From positions 1-40,042 of the forward strand of contig CAJFGR010000016.1 in assembly GCA_904377845.1 (NCBI GenBank): 40,042 nt of DNA, read 5' to 3'. Source of the DNA: an uncultured Ruminococcus sp. (GTDB lineage: Bacteria > Bacillota > Clostridia > Lachnospirales > Lachnospiraceae). Position numbers and translations under genes: made by a program. Positions 1-8,146 of the stretch are shown here, piece after piece. Each line of letters begins with the position of its first letter. Position 1 is the first letter of the stretch. The notes under the pieces were generated by a model. The model made no database searches. It worked only from the letters and a program-made list of their open reading frames with translations, and was not told the DNA's origin.

Positions 1-1
1 T

Positions 2-310
2 TTCGGCCGCTCCCACGTACACTGGCTGACGGGAACCGCCTCCACCGTGATGGTCGGCTGCGTAGAGGGAATCCTCGGACTCCGGCCGGATCTGGAAGGT
101 ATCCGGATCGCGCCGGCTGTCCCCGAGAGCTGGGATTCCTTTGAAATTGACAAAGATTTCCGGGGGAAACATCTCCATATCAGGGTCGAGAATCCGGATC
201 ACCGGGAATCCGGCTGCCGGAGCATGAGCCTGAACGGGAAAGAACTTCCTGATAATTATATACCGGAAGGACTGCTCAAAGAAGAAAACGAAATTCTCCT
301 GACACTGTAA
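2..310 (+). CDS. GH94 family glycoside phosphorylase, C-terminal end (partial)
   Basis: Only the last ~102 codons are inside the window; the frame is already open at base 2, so the gene starts upstream. The segment begins with FGRSHVHWLTGTAS, followed by GILGLRPDLEGIRIAP and a PESW motif. This is the typical end of the (alpha/alpha)6 barrel and the C-terminal beta-sandwich of the cellobiose/chitobiose phosphorylase family (GH94). Such enzymes are cytosolic and cleave beta-linked disaccharides with phosphate to give a sugar 1-phosphate. The substrate cannot be judged from this piece because the catalytic Asp and substrate loops are missing. The stop codon is followed by a long inverted repeat (326-397) that could end transcription. 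Family assignment is confident; the exact specificity is unknown. Confidence 0.8.
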   Translation, partial: FGRSHVHWLTGTASTVMVGCVEGILGLRPDLEGIRIAPAVPESWDSFEIDKDFRGKHLHIRVENPDHRESGCRSMSLNGKELPDNYIPEGLLKEENEILLTL

Positions 311-325
311 CCTTTCGGATAAAAC

Positions 326-397
326 AGACAGGGACGCCGTGTTGACCGGACAGAGGAAAAGCATTTTCCCTATCCGTCTGACACAGCGTCCCTGTCT
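326..397. repeat. Long imperfect inverted repeat (hairpin) between the GH94 gene and the AraC gene
   Basis: Two arms of about 35 bases (326-360 and 363-397) pair almost along their whole length, from AGACAGGGACGC on the left to GCGTCCCTGTCT on the right, and the centre is GGAAAAGCATTTTCC. The two flanking genes converge here. No strong U-run follows on the plus strand, so it may be a bidirectional terminator or a small palindromic repeat element. Confidence 0.6.
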
Positions 398-425
398 CCT
401 CACGGCAAATCCGCTCTTTTTTAAA

Positions 426-1226
426 TCACTTCTTATCAGTCATGCCTGCGGTATATCCTTCCGTCTGCGGAGTGCCGGATTCAATGTCCCACTGGACCAT
501 ATAGTACTCGTCGCGGTACTTCTTCGGGGTCATCCCGACCACTTCCCTGAACTGCTGGATAAAATGACTCTGGGAAGAAAACGAAAGCCGGTTCGCGATG
601 TCGATCATGGAATAATCGCTGAACCTGAGAAGATTCTTTGCCATATCGATCTTCTGGCTTCGTATATATGCGCTCACCGATATGCCGGTCTCTTTCTTAA
701 ACAGACGGGAGAGGTAACCGGACGATACACCGAGCTCGTCCGCCAGATCTTCTATCGTAATCCTTTCTTTGATGTGTGAATATATGTATTCTTTGCACGC
801 GTTGATATGCTTTGAATTTGTATCGCTGCGGGCATATTTGCGCATCTTTTCCGTAAAATCCATAACCATCTCATCGTGAAGGCTGTGGACTTCCGCCTCG
901 GTGTGAATGTCATCCAGTTTCCGGATATAAAAGTCGCTCATCCTGAACGCCTGTTCCAGTTCCATACCGTTCTGCCTGCACAGACGTGTGATCATCGAAG
1001 TCGTGATCACAAAATGATATTTCAGATTGACCACGGGGTCTCTTGAAAGGACTCCGACTCCCTCTCCCTCCACAAAGCGTCCGGTCTCGCAGTTCTTCCT
1101 GACTGTCTCAATATCTCCGGTCGCTACCGCCCTGTAGAACAGAAACTCTTCCATAGGTTCGCGGTGTTCGATCTCGTCAATATTATCATCAGCTTCCAAT
1201 AAAAACCATTCATTTTTGTAACTCAT
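426..1226 (-). CDS. AraC-family transcriptional regulator
   Basis: A 266-residue cytosolic regulator. The first ~150 residues form a helical sensory region of unknown ligand. The AraC/XylS DNA-binding domain lies around residues 145-245, with both helix-turn-helix units visible (ITIEDLADELGVSSGYLSRLF and SMIDIANRLSFSSQSHFIQQF) and the usual end TPKKYRDEYY. A ~20-residue polar tail follows. I chose the ATG at 1226 because GAAAAGAGG lies just upstream; a longer frame to 1325 has no such site and runs into the promoter region. It is divergent from the TetR gene at 1408 and convergent with the GH94 gene, so it may control the sugar phosphorylase locus to its left. That target is inference. Confidence 0.88.
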   Translation of the reverse strand: MSYKNEWFLLEADDNIDEIEHREPMEEFLFYRAVATGDIETVRKNCETGRFVEGEGVGVLSRDPVVNLKYHFVITTSMITRLCRQNGMELEQAFRMSDFYIRKLDDIHTEAEVHSLHDEMVMDFTEKMRKYARSDTNSKHINACKEYIYSHIKERITIEDLADELGVSSGYLSRLFKKETGISVSAYIRSQKIDMAKNLLRFSDYSMIDIANRLSFSSQSHFIQQFREVVGMTPKKYRDEYYMVQWDIESGTPQTEGYTAGMTDKK

Positions 1227-1407
1227 AGGTCTGCCTCTTTTCTGAATATATCGGACTCTGAATTTATAGTAGCACAATCCTTCCGGGCATACCAGAAAAA
1301 AATTACTATAGTCCAGCCAACTCATTTACGAATAGCGTGTGCCGAACTGTTATGGTATAGTAAAGGAAGATGTAACAATCCAATCCGCCTGAAGGAGGGA
1401 GAGATCC

Positions 1408-1965
1408 ATGCCGAATTTTACATACAATGCGATCAAAGCATCTTTTATAAAGCTTTTAAACGAGCGTCCCCTGTCTCAGATCAAAGTAAAGGACATTGTA
1501 GCAGACTGCGGGGTCAACCGCAATACGTTCTACTATTATTTCCATGATATTCCTTCTCTGATCGAAGATATGGTGACGGAGGAAGCGGAATACATTATAC
1601 AGAAATATCCGTCCGCAGATACGATCGAGGCCTTTTTTGAGACTGTCATCGACTATGTACTGGAAAAGAAGACCATGTTTCTCCACATCTATAACTCTGT
1701 GAACAGGGAGCTGTTTGAGCAGTATCTGTGGCAGGTATGCGAGCGGGTCGTGATCCTCTACGTGGACTCCGTACTGGACAGGCGCCGGATCCGCCCGGAA
1801 GACAGGCGCATCATCGTCCAGTACCTCAAAGCCGTAAGCTTCGGAGTCGCATCCGCGTGGCTCCAGTCCGGCCTTACAGAAGAGATCCGCTCCACATTTG
1901 ACCGTATCTATCAGCTGAAAAAAGGGACTGTGGAAGAAATGATCCGCAGATTCGAGACAAGATAG
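1408..1965 (+). CDS. TetR/AcrR-family transcriptional regulator
   Basis: A 185-residue regulator with an N-terminal TetR helix-turn-helix at about residues 24-46 (VKDIVADCGVNRNTFYYYF) and a variable C-terminal ligand/dimer domain. The start is supported by GAAGGAGGGAGAG a few bases before the ATG. The gene lies 148 bases before the very large YhgE/Pip membrane protein, in the same direction. TetR-type regulators commonly sit next to YhgE/Pip genes in Firmicutes, so control of that neighbour and itself is the likely role. A 19-bp hairpin (1999-2049) sits between the two genes. Confidence 0.9.
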   Translation: MPNFTYNAIKASFIKLLNERPLSQIKVKDIVADCGVNRNTFYYYFHDIPSLIEDMVTEEAEYIIQKYPSADTIEAFFETVIDYVLEKKTMFLHIYNSVNRELFEQYLWQVCERVVILYVDSVLDRRRIRPEDRRIIVQYLKAVSFGVASAWLQSGLTEEIRSTFDRIYQLKKGTVEEMIRRFETR

Positions 1966-1998
1966 TTTTCCAGCGCACGAAATCCGCCCGCTGTTTCT

Positions 1999-2049
1999 AG
2001 ACATTTGAGGCTCTGTGTCTGATTTTCGGGCACGGGGCCTCAAATGTCT
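1999..2049 (+). other. Strong hairpin between the tetR gene and the yhgE/pip gene
   Basis: Left arm 1999-2017 begins AGACATTTGAGGC and right arm 2031-2049 ends GCCTCAAATGTCT. Counting two or three G-U pairs the 19-bp stem is continuous, with a 13-base loop. No T-run follows, so it is not a textbook terminator. It could attenuate or stabilise the yhgE message, or serve as a DNA palindrome for a regulator. Confidence 0.65.
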
Positions 2050-2113
2050 GTATGAAACTTCTTCCCGTCATGCTATCTTTCTGTAAGTAAAATAACCAGA
2101 AAGAAGGAATTAT

Positions 2114-5100
2114 ATGATCAAGAACGAGTGGAAAAGCCTGCTGAAAAATAAAATCCTCCTTATTGTCCTGATCGCAATTATTGCGATCCCTTTTATTTAT
2201 GCAGGTCTGTTTCTGAAATCTATGTGGGATCCGTACGGAAATCTCGACAAGCTCCCGGTTGCGGTTGTAAATGAAGACCGGCCGGTGGAATACGAAGGCA
2301 GTACTCTGTGCATAGGGGATGACCTGACAGAAGCGCTGAAGGATAACGACTCTCTCGACTTTCATTTTATGGACAGCGCCAGGGCACAGGAAGGTCTGGA
2401 AAACGGAACATGGTATATGGTGATCACGATCCCGGAAGATTTCTCCCGCAGCGCAGCGACTCTTCTGGACGATGAGCCGCAGAAAATGGAATTGAAATAC
2501 GCAACGAATCCGGGCACCAATTACATCGCCTCCAAGATGAGCGAGACTGCGCTGCTGCGGATCCGCGATAAGGTCGCTTCCCAGGTAACTGAGACTTACG
2601 TCTCAATCGTCTTTGACCGGATCGCACAGGCCGGGAGCGGACTTTCAGAAGCCGCGGACGGCTCGCTGCGATTATCAGACGGGATCAGCGACGCATCCGG
2701 CGGCAGTGTGGCAATTACGGATAATCTGAAAAAACTTGCAGACAGCACGCTGGTGTTTTCCGATGGAGCCGACACACTGACGAAAGGGCTGAAGGAATAT
2801 ACGGACGCCGCCGCCCGGATCAATGCCGGCGCATCACAATTACAAAGAGGAACCGATTCTCTTACGGACGCTCTGCCCGGGCTCACCGGCGGTGTCGATG
2901 CGTTAAATAACGGTGTAAAGACCTATACCGGCGGAGTAGATGCGTTGGATGCGAATTCCCCGCAGCTATCAGCCGGGGCGCAGGATCTTGAAACAGGAGC
3001 CCAGAGCCTCGCCCATGGACTGGATACCCTGCAGGCCGGCGCAGACCGGTACGTCAGCGCAGTCAATACATTTACCCAAAGCGCAGCTGCCTATGCGCAG
3101 GGAGCAGAACAGCTCGCACAGGGCGCAGGGCAGCTGGAACCTCTGGAAAATCTGGATCAGGCAGCTTCCGCGGTCTCCCGTCTTAACGCATCTGTCTCTG
3201 ATGGGGATTCCTCTCTCAAAAGCAGCGCCGAAGGCTTAAGTGACGGGCTTGACAGCCTGTACGGCAGGATGCAGCAGCTTTCGGAAGATGCATCCGTCAT
3301 CAGCAGCGCTTCCCCGATGCTGGAAGAGTCCGCCGGCGCCCTGCGCTCTGCATCCGGCACTCTCTCGGATACGGCTTCGCAGATCAGTGCTGCAAAGGAC
3401 TCTGTCTCAGCCGCTTCAGACAGCAGCATTTCTCTTGTGACATCCTGCGCGGCTGACGCAAATGACAGGATCAATACTGCCAACGGACAGCTTCAGGGCG
3501 CAGAGGATACTATGACGTCGTCCGCCGCTTCTCTGGAAGCAGTCTATGGGGAACTGGCTGCAAATGATTCCGTTTCGCCGGACGCCCTCGCTTCCCTGCG
3601 GCAGATCATCGATTCTCTTGGCTCTTCCGCCGGAAGTATCCAGGAAATCTCCGGTGTTGAGACAGATGACTATACTGCCAGGGCGCAGCAGATCGCCGAT
3701 ACCGCCGCTGACGGACTCAGCTCTCTGGACGAAGCGCTTGGTACTGCTGCCGGACAGCTCAACGATACCGCTGCCATAGTAGAAGAAAACGCTGGCTCCA
3801 TCCCGGACATCTCTGCCGACGCCTTTCAGGATCTGACCGAAAGCGCCGGTGTATTGTGTGATGATGCCCGCCAGCTGTCTGCCGGCACAGCGGCGGTCTC
3901 AGACACATTGACCGGACTTGAGACGCAGACAGAACAATTTCCTGCGGCAGCCGAAGGGATCAAAGCGCTGAATGCAGGGTTCGATACGCTCCTTTCCAAC
4001 AATGACGCGCTTCTGGGCGGGGCGGACAGCCTCCGCGCAGCCGGAGCCGAGGTAACCGACGGGATCAGCGGCGTCCGCTCTGGAGGGCTTGCCGTCTCCG
4101 ATGGCGTCCAGATGCTCGGAAGCGGTATCCGCGCGTATACCGGCGGCATATCCTCACTTGCAGATAACAGCGCTGCCCTGACAGACGGCGCTGCCAAACT
4201 GGCTGACGGAGCCGACGCGCTCTCTTCGGGAGCCGGTCAGCTCTCCGATGGAACCGCCGCACTGGCGGAAGGGACTTCCTCGCTGGTCAAAACCAATGAC
4301 AGCCTGAATAACGGCGCTGCGCTTCTCGCAGACGGCGCCGGACAGCTCTGTGACGGCGCGTCCCGGCTTTATGACGGCTCTCTTCAGTTAGATGAAGGGA
4401 TGGCGCAGCTTCAGAACGGCGCTCATGTCCTTGCAGACAGCCTGTCCGAAGGAGCGGACGAAGCCGCCGGCATGACCGCAGGCGAAGAAACGATCCATAT
4501 GTTCGCTTCCCCGGTGAATACAGACGAGACACAGGTCACCACAGTAGAAAATAACGGACATGCCATGGCGCCGTACATGATGTCTGTAGGACTGTGGGTG
4601 GGATGCCTTGCCTTCTGCCTTATGTACCCGCTGACAAAATATAACGGGAAACTCAGATCCGGGCTTGCATGGTGGGCGTCCAAAGCGTCCGTCCTCTATC
4701 CGGTGGCAGTCCTGCAGGGGCTTATGCTGATCTGGCTGCTTCATGTGATCGACGGGTTCACCCCGGCGAAAATGACTGAGACCATACTGTTTGCCTGCCT
4801 TACCGCAGCGGCATTTACCTCTGTTATGTACTTTTTCAATCTTACGCTCGGAAAAGTGGGAAGTTTTCTCATGCTGATCTTTATGGTCGTGCAGCTCTCC
4901 GGCTCCGCCGGCACTTATCCGGTTGAGATCTCGCCGGCGTTTGTCACAGATATCCATGCTTATCTGCCGTTTACTTATACTGTGGACGCATTCCGCAGCA
5001 CGATCAGCGGCGGCGGGAGCATCCGCGATTCCGTGATCCTGCTCATCCTGCTCACCGTTGTATTTACCGGGCTTACGATCCTGCAGTTCCACCGCATGGC

Positions 5101-5164
5101 GCGGCGGCGCAGGAACAGCCAGCCGCTTCTCATCGACTGGCTGGGGGAAAAAGGACTCGCATAA
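2114..5164 (+). CDS. YhgE/Pip domain membrane protein
   Basis: A 1016-residue membrane protein of the YhgE/Pip family, related in layout to ABC-2 type permeases and to phage-infection protein (Pip). It has one N-terminal membrane segment (about 12-33), then a ~780-residue extracellular stalk. The stalk is made of repeated heptad/octad units of the type L(A/S)DGAxxLxxG, rich in Ala, Gly, Ser, Asp and Leu, predicted to be a long coiled or helical rod. Five to six hydrophobic segments follow between about residue 820 and 1000 (start VGLWVGCLAFCLMYPL). The short cytoplasmic end is basic. A good RBS (AAGAAGGAA) precedes the ATG. In other Firmicutes such proteins are linked to phage adsorption, type VII-like secretion or export, but the function is not settled. 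Codon-level repetition in the stalk makes this gene prone to length variation. Confidence 0.88.
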   Translation: MIKNEWKSLLKNKILLIVLIAIIAIPFIYAGLFLKSMWDPYGNLDKLPVAVVNEDRPVEYEGSTLCIGDDLTEALKDNDSLDFHFMDSARAQEGLENGTWYMVITIPEDFSRSAATLLDDEPQKMELKYATNPGTNYIASKMSETALLRIRDKVASQVTETYVSIVFDRIAQAGSGLSEAADGSLRLSDGISDASGGSVAITDNLKKLADSTLVFSDGADTLTKGLKEYTDAAARINAGASQLQRGTDSLTDALPGLTGGVDALNNGVKTYTGGVDALDANSPQLSAGAQDLETGAQSLAHGLDTLQAGADRYVSAVNTFTQSAAAYAQGAEQLAQGAGQLEPLENLDQAASAVSRLNASVSDGDSSLKSSAEGLSDGLDSLYGRMQQLSEDASVISSASPMLEESAGALRSASGTLSDTASQISAAKDSVSAASDSSISLVTSCAADANDRINTANGQLQGAEDTMTSSAASLEAVYGELAANDSVSPDALASLRQIIDSLGSSAGSIQEISGVETDDYTARAQQIADTAADGLSSLDEALGTAAGQLNDTAAIVEENAGSIPDISADAFQDLTESAGVLCDDARQLSAGTAAVSDTLTGLETQTEQFPAAAEGIKALNAGFDTLLSNNDALLGGADSLRAAGAEVTDGISGVRSGGLAVSDGVQMLGSGIRAYTGGISSLADNSAALTDGAAKLADGADALSSGAGQLSDGTAALAEGTSSLVKTNDSLNNGAALLADGAGQLCDGASRLYDGSLQLDEGMAQLQNGAHVLADSLSEGADEAAGMTAGEETIHMFASPVNTDETQVTTVENNGHAMAPYMMSVGLWVGCLAFCLMYPLTKYNGKLRSGLAWWASKASVLYPVAVLQGLMLIWLLHVIDGFTPAKMTETILFACLTAAAFTSVMYFFNLTLGKVGSFLMLIFMVVQLSGSAGTYPVEISPAFVTDIHAYLPFTYTVDAFRSTISGGGSIRDSVILLILLTVVFTGLTILQFHRMARRRRNSQPLLIDWLGEKGLA

Positions 5165-5204
5165 AGGCTGTAGAAGGGCTGCGCGCGGAAGCCACACTTT
5201 GTAT

Positions 5205-5981
5205 TTATACTGACTGCGCTGCCTCTGCCATGGATCTTACATACTCCGCCACGTAAGGCACGCAGTCTCTTCCGTGGGCGCCGCACAGCTTCACGATCGC
5301 GCTCCCTACGATGACGCCGTCAGCCTGCCGGCACATTTCCGCCGCCTGCTCCGGCGTCGATATCCCGAAGCCCACCGCGCACGGAATGTCTTTCGCCTCT
5401 TTTACAAGCCGCACCATCTCGCCGATATCCGTGGTGATCTCACTTCTTGTTCCCGTAACTCCCAGCGAGGAGACGCAGTACACGAATCCCGACGCTTTCT
5501 CGGCGATCATGCGGATACGCTCATGGGAAGTGGGCGCAATGAGGGAGATCAGCTCGATGCCGTACTCTCTGCATACCGAGTCGAACTCTTCTTTTTCTTC
5601 AAAAGGCACATCCGGCAGGATCAGTCCGTCCATCCCCGTCTCTTTCATTCTCTTTACAAAGCGCTCGGTCCCGTAGGAAAATACTACATTGGCATACGTC
5701 ATAAACACGAGGGGGATCCGGGAATTCTTCCGGATCTTTTCCACTGTCTCAAATACTTTATCCGTGGTCACACCGCCTCCAAGCGCCCGCAGGTTTGCCG
5801 CCTGTATGACCGGCCCTTCTGCCGTGGGATCCGAGAACGGGATCCCCAGCTCTATAACGGCTGCCCCTTCTTTCTCCATCGCATAGACAAGCTGCTCCGT
5901 TGTCTCAAGATCCGGATCCCCGCATGTGATAAACGGGATAAACGCTTTCTTTCCCTGAAATGCTTCCTGTATCCTACTCAT
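5205..5981 (-). CDS. trpA: Tryptophan synthase alpha chain
   Basis: A 258-residue TIM-barrel enzyme that splits indole-3-glycerol phosphate into indole and glyceraldehyde 3-phosphate; indole is passed to TrpB through a tunnel. Visible motifs are the catalytic Glu in [13 protein letters not shown], the Asp in SDPTAEGP, the [11 protein letters not shown] loop and the phosphate-binding end [10 protein letters not shown] and GVIVGSAIV. The ATG at 5981 is chosen because GGGGAGGATAT precedes it; upstream ATGs belong to the end of trpB. It overlaps trpB by 8 bases, which suggests translational coupling. It converges on the YhgE gene with only 40 bases between. No other trp gene is present next to the pair. 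Confidence 0.95.
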   Translation of the reverse strand: MSRIQEAFQGKKAFIPFITCGDPDLETTEQLVYAMEKEGAAVIELGIPFSDPTAEGPVIQAANLRALGGGVTTDKVFETVEKIRKNSRIPLVFMTYANVVFSYGTERFVKRMKETGMDGLILPDVPFEEKEEFDSVCREYGIELISLIAPTSHERIRMIAEKASGFVYCVSSLGVTGTRSEITTDIGEMVRLVKEAKDIPCAVGFGISTPEQAAEMCRQADGVIVGSAIVKLCGAHGRDCVPYVAEYVRSMAEAAQSV

Positions 5982-7560
5982 AGATATCCTCCCCTCTGTA
6001 TCTTGCGATGGCGGCACAGTCTTTGTCGCCTCTTCCTGAAATGTTGATCACCATGATCTGATCTTTCGCCATCTGCGGCGCCAGTTTTCTCGCATAAGCC
6101 ACCGCATGGGCGCTCTCAATGGCCGGGATGATGCCTTCTGTCCTCGCCAGATATTCAAATGCATCCACTGCCTCGTCATCCGTCACAGCTACATATTCTG
6201 CTCTCCCTCTGTCATACAGAGCAGCGTGCTCCGGTCCGATTCCCGGATAGTCCAGCCCTGCGGAAATCGAGTAGACCGGTGCGATCTGTCCGAACTCATC
6301 CTGGCAGAAATAGGACTTCATACCGTGGAATATCCCCAGCTTTCCGGTAGCGATGGTAGCTGCCGTCTCTGCCGTGTTAACACCTCTTCCGGCTGCCTCG
6401 CACCCGATCAGCCGCACACTCTCATCGCCAATGAAATGATAAAATGCCCCGATGGCATTGGAGCCGCCGCCCACGCAGGCGAGCACTGCATCCGGGAGTT
6501 TTCCTTCTTTCTCCATCAGCTGCTCTTTGATTTCTTTTGAGATGACTGCCTGAAAGTCCCTCACAATCTCAGGAAACGGATGAGGTCCCATACAGGAGCC
6601 CAGCACATAGTGGGTATCCTCGATTCTCCTTGTCCACTCTCTCATCGTCTCGGACACAGCGTCTTTCAGCGTAGCCGTCCCTGTGATGACTGCATGGACC
6701 TGTGCTCCGAGAAGACGCATCCGGTAGACATTGAGGGCCTGCCGCTTTGTATCCTCCTCGCCCATGAACACTTCGCATTCCATGCCCATAAGAGCTGCTG
6801 CAGTAGCCGTTGCAACGCCGTGCTGTCCCGCTCCTGTCTCCGCGATCACTCTCGTCTTTCCCATCTTCTTTGCAAGGAGCACCTGCCCCAGCACGTTATT
6901 AATCTTGTGGGCGCCGGTGTGGTTCAGATCCTCACGCTTCAGATAGATCTTCGCTCCGCCCAGATCCTCGGTCATACGTCCTGCATAGTATAACCGGGAC
7001 GGTCTTCCCGCATATTCATTGAGAAGCTGTGTCAGCTCTTCGTTGAACTGCTTATCATTTTTATAATAGTTATATGCTTCCTCTAATTCATTCACCGCAT
7101 TCATCAGCGTCTCAGGTATATACTGTCCGCCGTGAATGCCGTATCTTCCTAGTATGGCAATATGCAGGATACCGAATGTAAGACTGACAAGAATCCCCGT
7201 AACCAGGAAAATCCAGCCGTCATCGGACGTCATCAGATAATGTCTGATATCCGCATCGATGCATGGCATCAGAATCAGCAGACAGAAAAGCAGATGCCAC
7301 CACGGAGACAGTCCCATTCTGCCGGACTGCACCGCCGCTTTCGTATCCACTGCCATGATCCGGCTGCCGCTGCTCCCGATCCATCCTTTCTCCACTTTCA
7401 TATCATACAGTTTCCGATGATTTCCATACAAAAGCACCATCGCTCCGATACAGAATTCCAGCAGCCATACTGACCATACGACCATAAAAACAGAGATGTA
7501 CCAGAAACAGGACAAACATAAACATAGTTTACACCCCCATCTCCGCAAATGCATCTTCAC
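5974..7560 (-). CDS. trpB: Chimeric protein: truncated membrane domain fused to tryptophan synthase beta chain
   Basis: Residues ~139-528 are a complete TrpB (about 390 residues, the usual size). It starts with the canonical [13 protein letters not shown] and has the pyridoxal-phosphate lysine in HTGAHKINN (Lys219), GAGQHG and the glycine loop VGGGSNA. TrpB condenses indole with serine. The first ~138 residues are unlike any TrpB: three hydrophobic stretches (about 12-45, 86-104, 116-138) with KVEKGW and LSPWWHLLF, resembling the first half of the DUF1648-type membrane proteins commonly encoded after YtrA-type GntR regulators. No ATG or RBS lies at the TrpB boundary (near 7149), so TrpB can apparently be made only as part of the fusion. 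The reading frame is continuous, but its N-terminal start is doubtful: the ATG at 7560 lies inside the GntR gene, and a better placed ATG at 7525 is in another frame. Most likely created by a deletion. Confidence 0.85.
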   Translation of the reverse strand: MKMHLRRWGCKLCLCLSCFWYISVFMVVWSVWLLEFCIGAMVLLYGNHRKLYDMKVEKGWIGSSGSRIMAVDTKAAVQSGRMGLSPWWHLLFCLLILMPCIDADIRHYLMTSDDGWIFLVTGILVSLTFGILHIAILGRYGIHGGQYIPETLMNAVNELEEAYNYYKNDKQFNEELTQLLNEYAGRPSRLYYAGRMTEDLGGAKIYLKREDLNHTGAHKINNVLGQVLLAKKMGKTRVIAETGAGQHGVATATAAALMGMECEVFMGEEDTKRQALNVYRMRLLGAQVHAVITGTATLKDAVSETMREWTRRIEDTHYVLGSCMGPHPFPEIVRDFQAVISKEIKEQLMEKEGKLPDAVLACVGGGSNAIGAFYHFIGDESVRLIGCEAAGRGVNTAETAATIATGKLGIFHGMKSYFCQDEFGQIAPVYSISAGLDYPGIGPEHAALYDRGRAEYVAVTDDEAVDAFEYLARTEGIIPAIESAHAVAYARKLAPQMAKDQIMVINISGRGDKDCAAIARYRGEDIYE

Positions 7561-7915
7561 ACAGCCTCAGAAAATCCTCCCGCTTCAGACCTCTCAGTTT
7601 CGCCTCGGCGCTTAAAAGCTCCAGCTCGTCTCCCAGATGCTCCCTGTATTCGGCTTCCACTGCTTCACCCATAGTCTGCACCGGTTTTACCACGGCCCCT
7701 TTGCGCCGGTCCGTCTCAATAAATCCCTCAGATTTCAATAGCTGGTATGCTTTGCTCACCGTCATCGTATTGACGCCCAGCTCCGATGCAAGCTGCCGCA
7801 CCGTGGGCAGGTTCTCTCCCGGCGACAGCTCACCTCTGCCGATCCCCTTTACAATCTCATTTCTGAGCTGGATATAAATGGGAATCTCTCCCGACATATC
7901 GATCTTAAGTACCAT
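7529..7915 (-). CDS. GntR-family regulator, YtrA type
   Basis: A 128-residue one-component repressor. The winged helix-turn-helix occupies about residues 8-75 ([39 protein letters not shown]). Only a short helical C-terminal arm follows, as in the YtrA subfamily rather than the long-armed FadR or HutC types. The ATG at 7915 is preceded by AGAGG. Members of this subfamily usually repress their own operon, which encodes ABC transporters or membrane proteins. Here the next gene retains half of such a membrane protein fused to TrpB, so the regulator now appears to command trpBA. A perfect palindrome over its promoter (7984-8006) is the probable operator. Confidence 0.9.
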   Translation of the reverse strand: MVLKIDMSGEIPIYIQLRNEIVKGIGRGELSPGENLPTVRQLASELGVNTMTVSKAYQLLKSEGFIETDRRKGAVVKPVQTMGEAVEAEYREHLGDELELLSAEAKLRGLKREDFLRLCEDAFAEMGV

Positions 7916-7983
7916 ACAGATTACCTCTTTTCTTCACAATCCTTTCCGATCCCGTATTGAGTGTGTCTTCCGTCTTTGATATT

Positions 7984-8006
7984 TTGTATTATATCATATA
8001 ATACAA
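7984..8006. promoter_or_regulatory. Perfect 23-bp palindrome, probable GntR operator
   Basis: Each half reads TTGTATTATAT towards a single central base at 7995, with all 11 pairs matching. It covers the predicted -10 of the GntR promoter. YtrA-type regulators bind GTAT...ATAC palindromes, so autorepression is likely. It also lies ~140 bases upstream of the divergent EFR1 gene. Confidence 0.75.
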
Positions 8007-8015
8007 TTAATACAA
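7988..8015 (-). promoter_or_regulatory. Sigma-A-type promoter of the GntR-trpBA unit
   Basis: On the minus strand a -35 TTGTAT (8010-8015) and a -10 TATAAT (7988-7993) are separated by 16 bases. Start of transcription would be near 7981, giving a ~65-base leader. The -10 is inside the palindrome at 7984-8006. Confidence 0.7.
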
Positions 8016-8146
8016 TAGCTTTTTCCTGAATGCCGTGCAATTTTTCACATAGTATGCTATCATAGTTGTTATCGGATTATGACTTCCGCTGACAGATGTC
8101 TGTCTCTCCGCAGGAAGATCAAATACATACAAAGGAGTTTTGTTTT

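Noticed and set aside
1456..2365. Long open frames on the minus strand across the TetR and yhgE region
   Set aside because: They are shadows of the plus-strand genes, lack RBSs and show no recognisable domains.
2700..4430. Possible tandem DNA repeat or CRISPR-like array in yhgE
   Set aside because: The periodic pattern is at protein level, with heptad-like units of variable DNA sequence; there are no equal-length spacers.
4388..5197. A 269-codon minus-strand frame over the end of yhgE
   Set aside because: It lies wholly opposite a strong membrane-protein frame with clear features; composition is His/Arg/Cys-rich as expected for a shadow.
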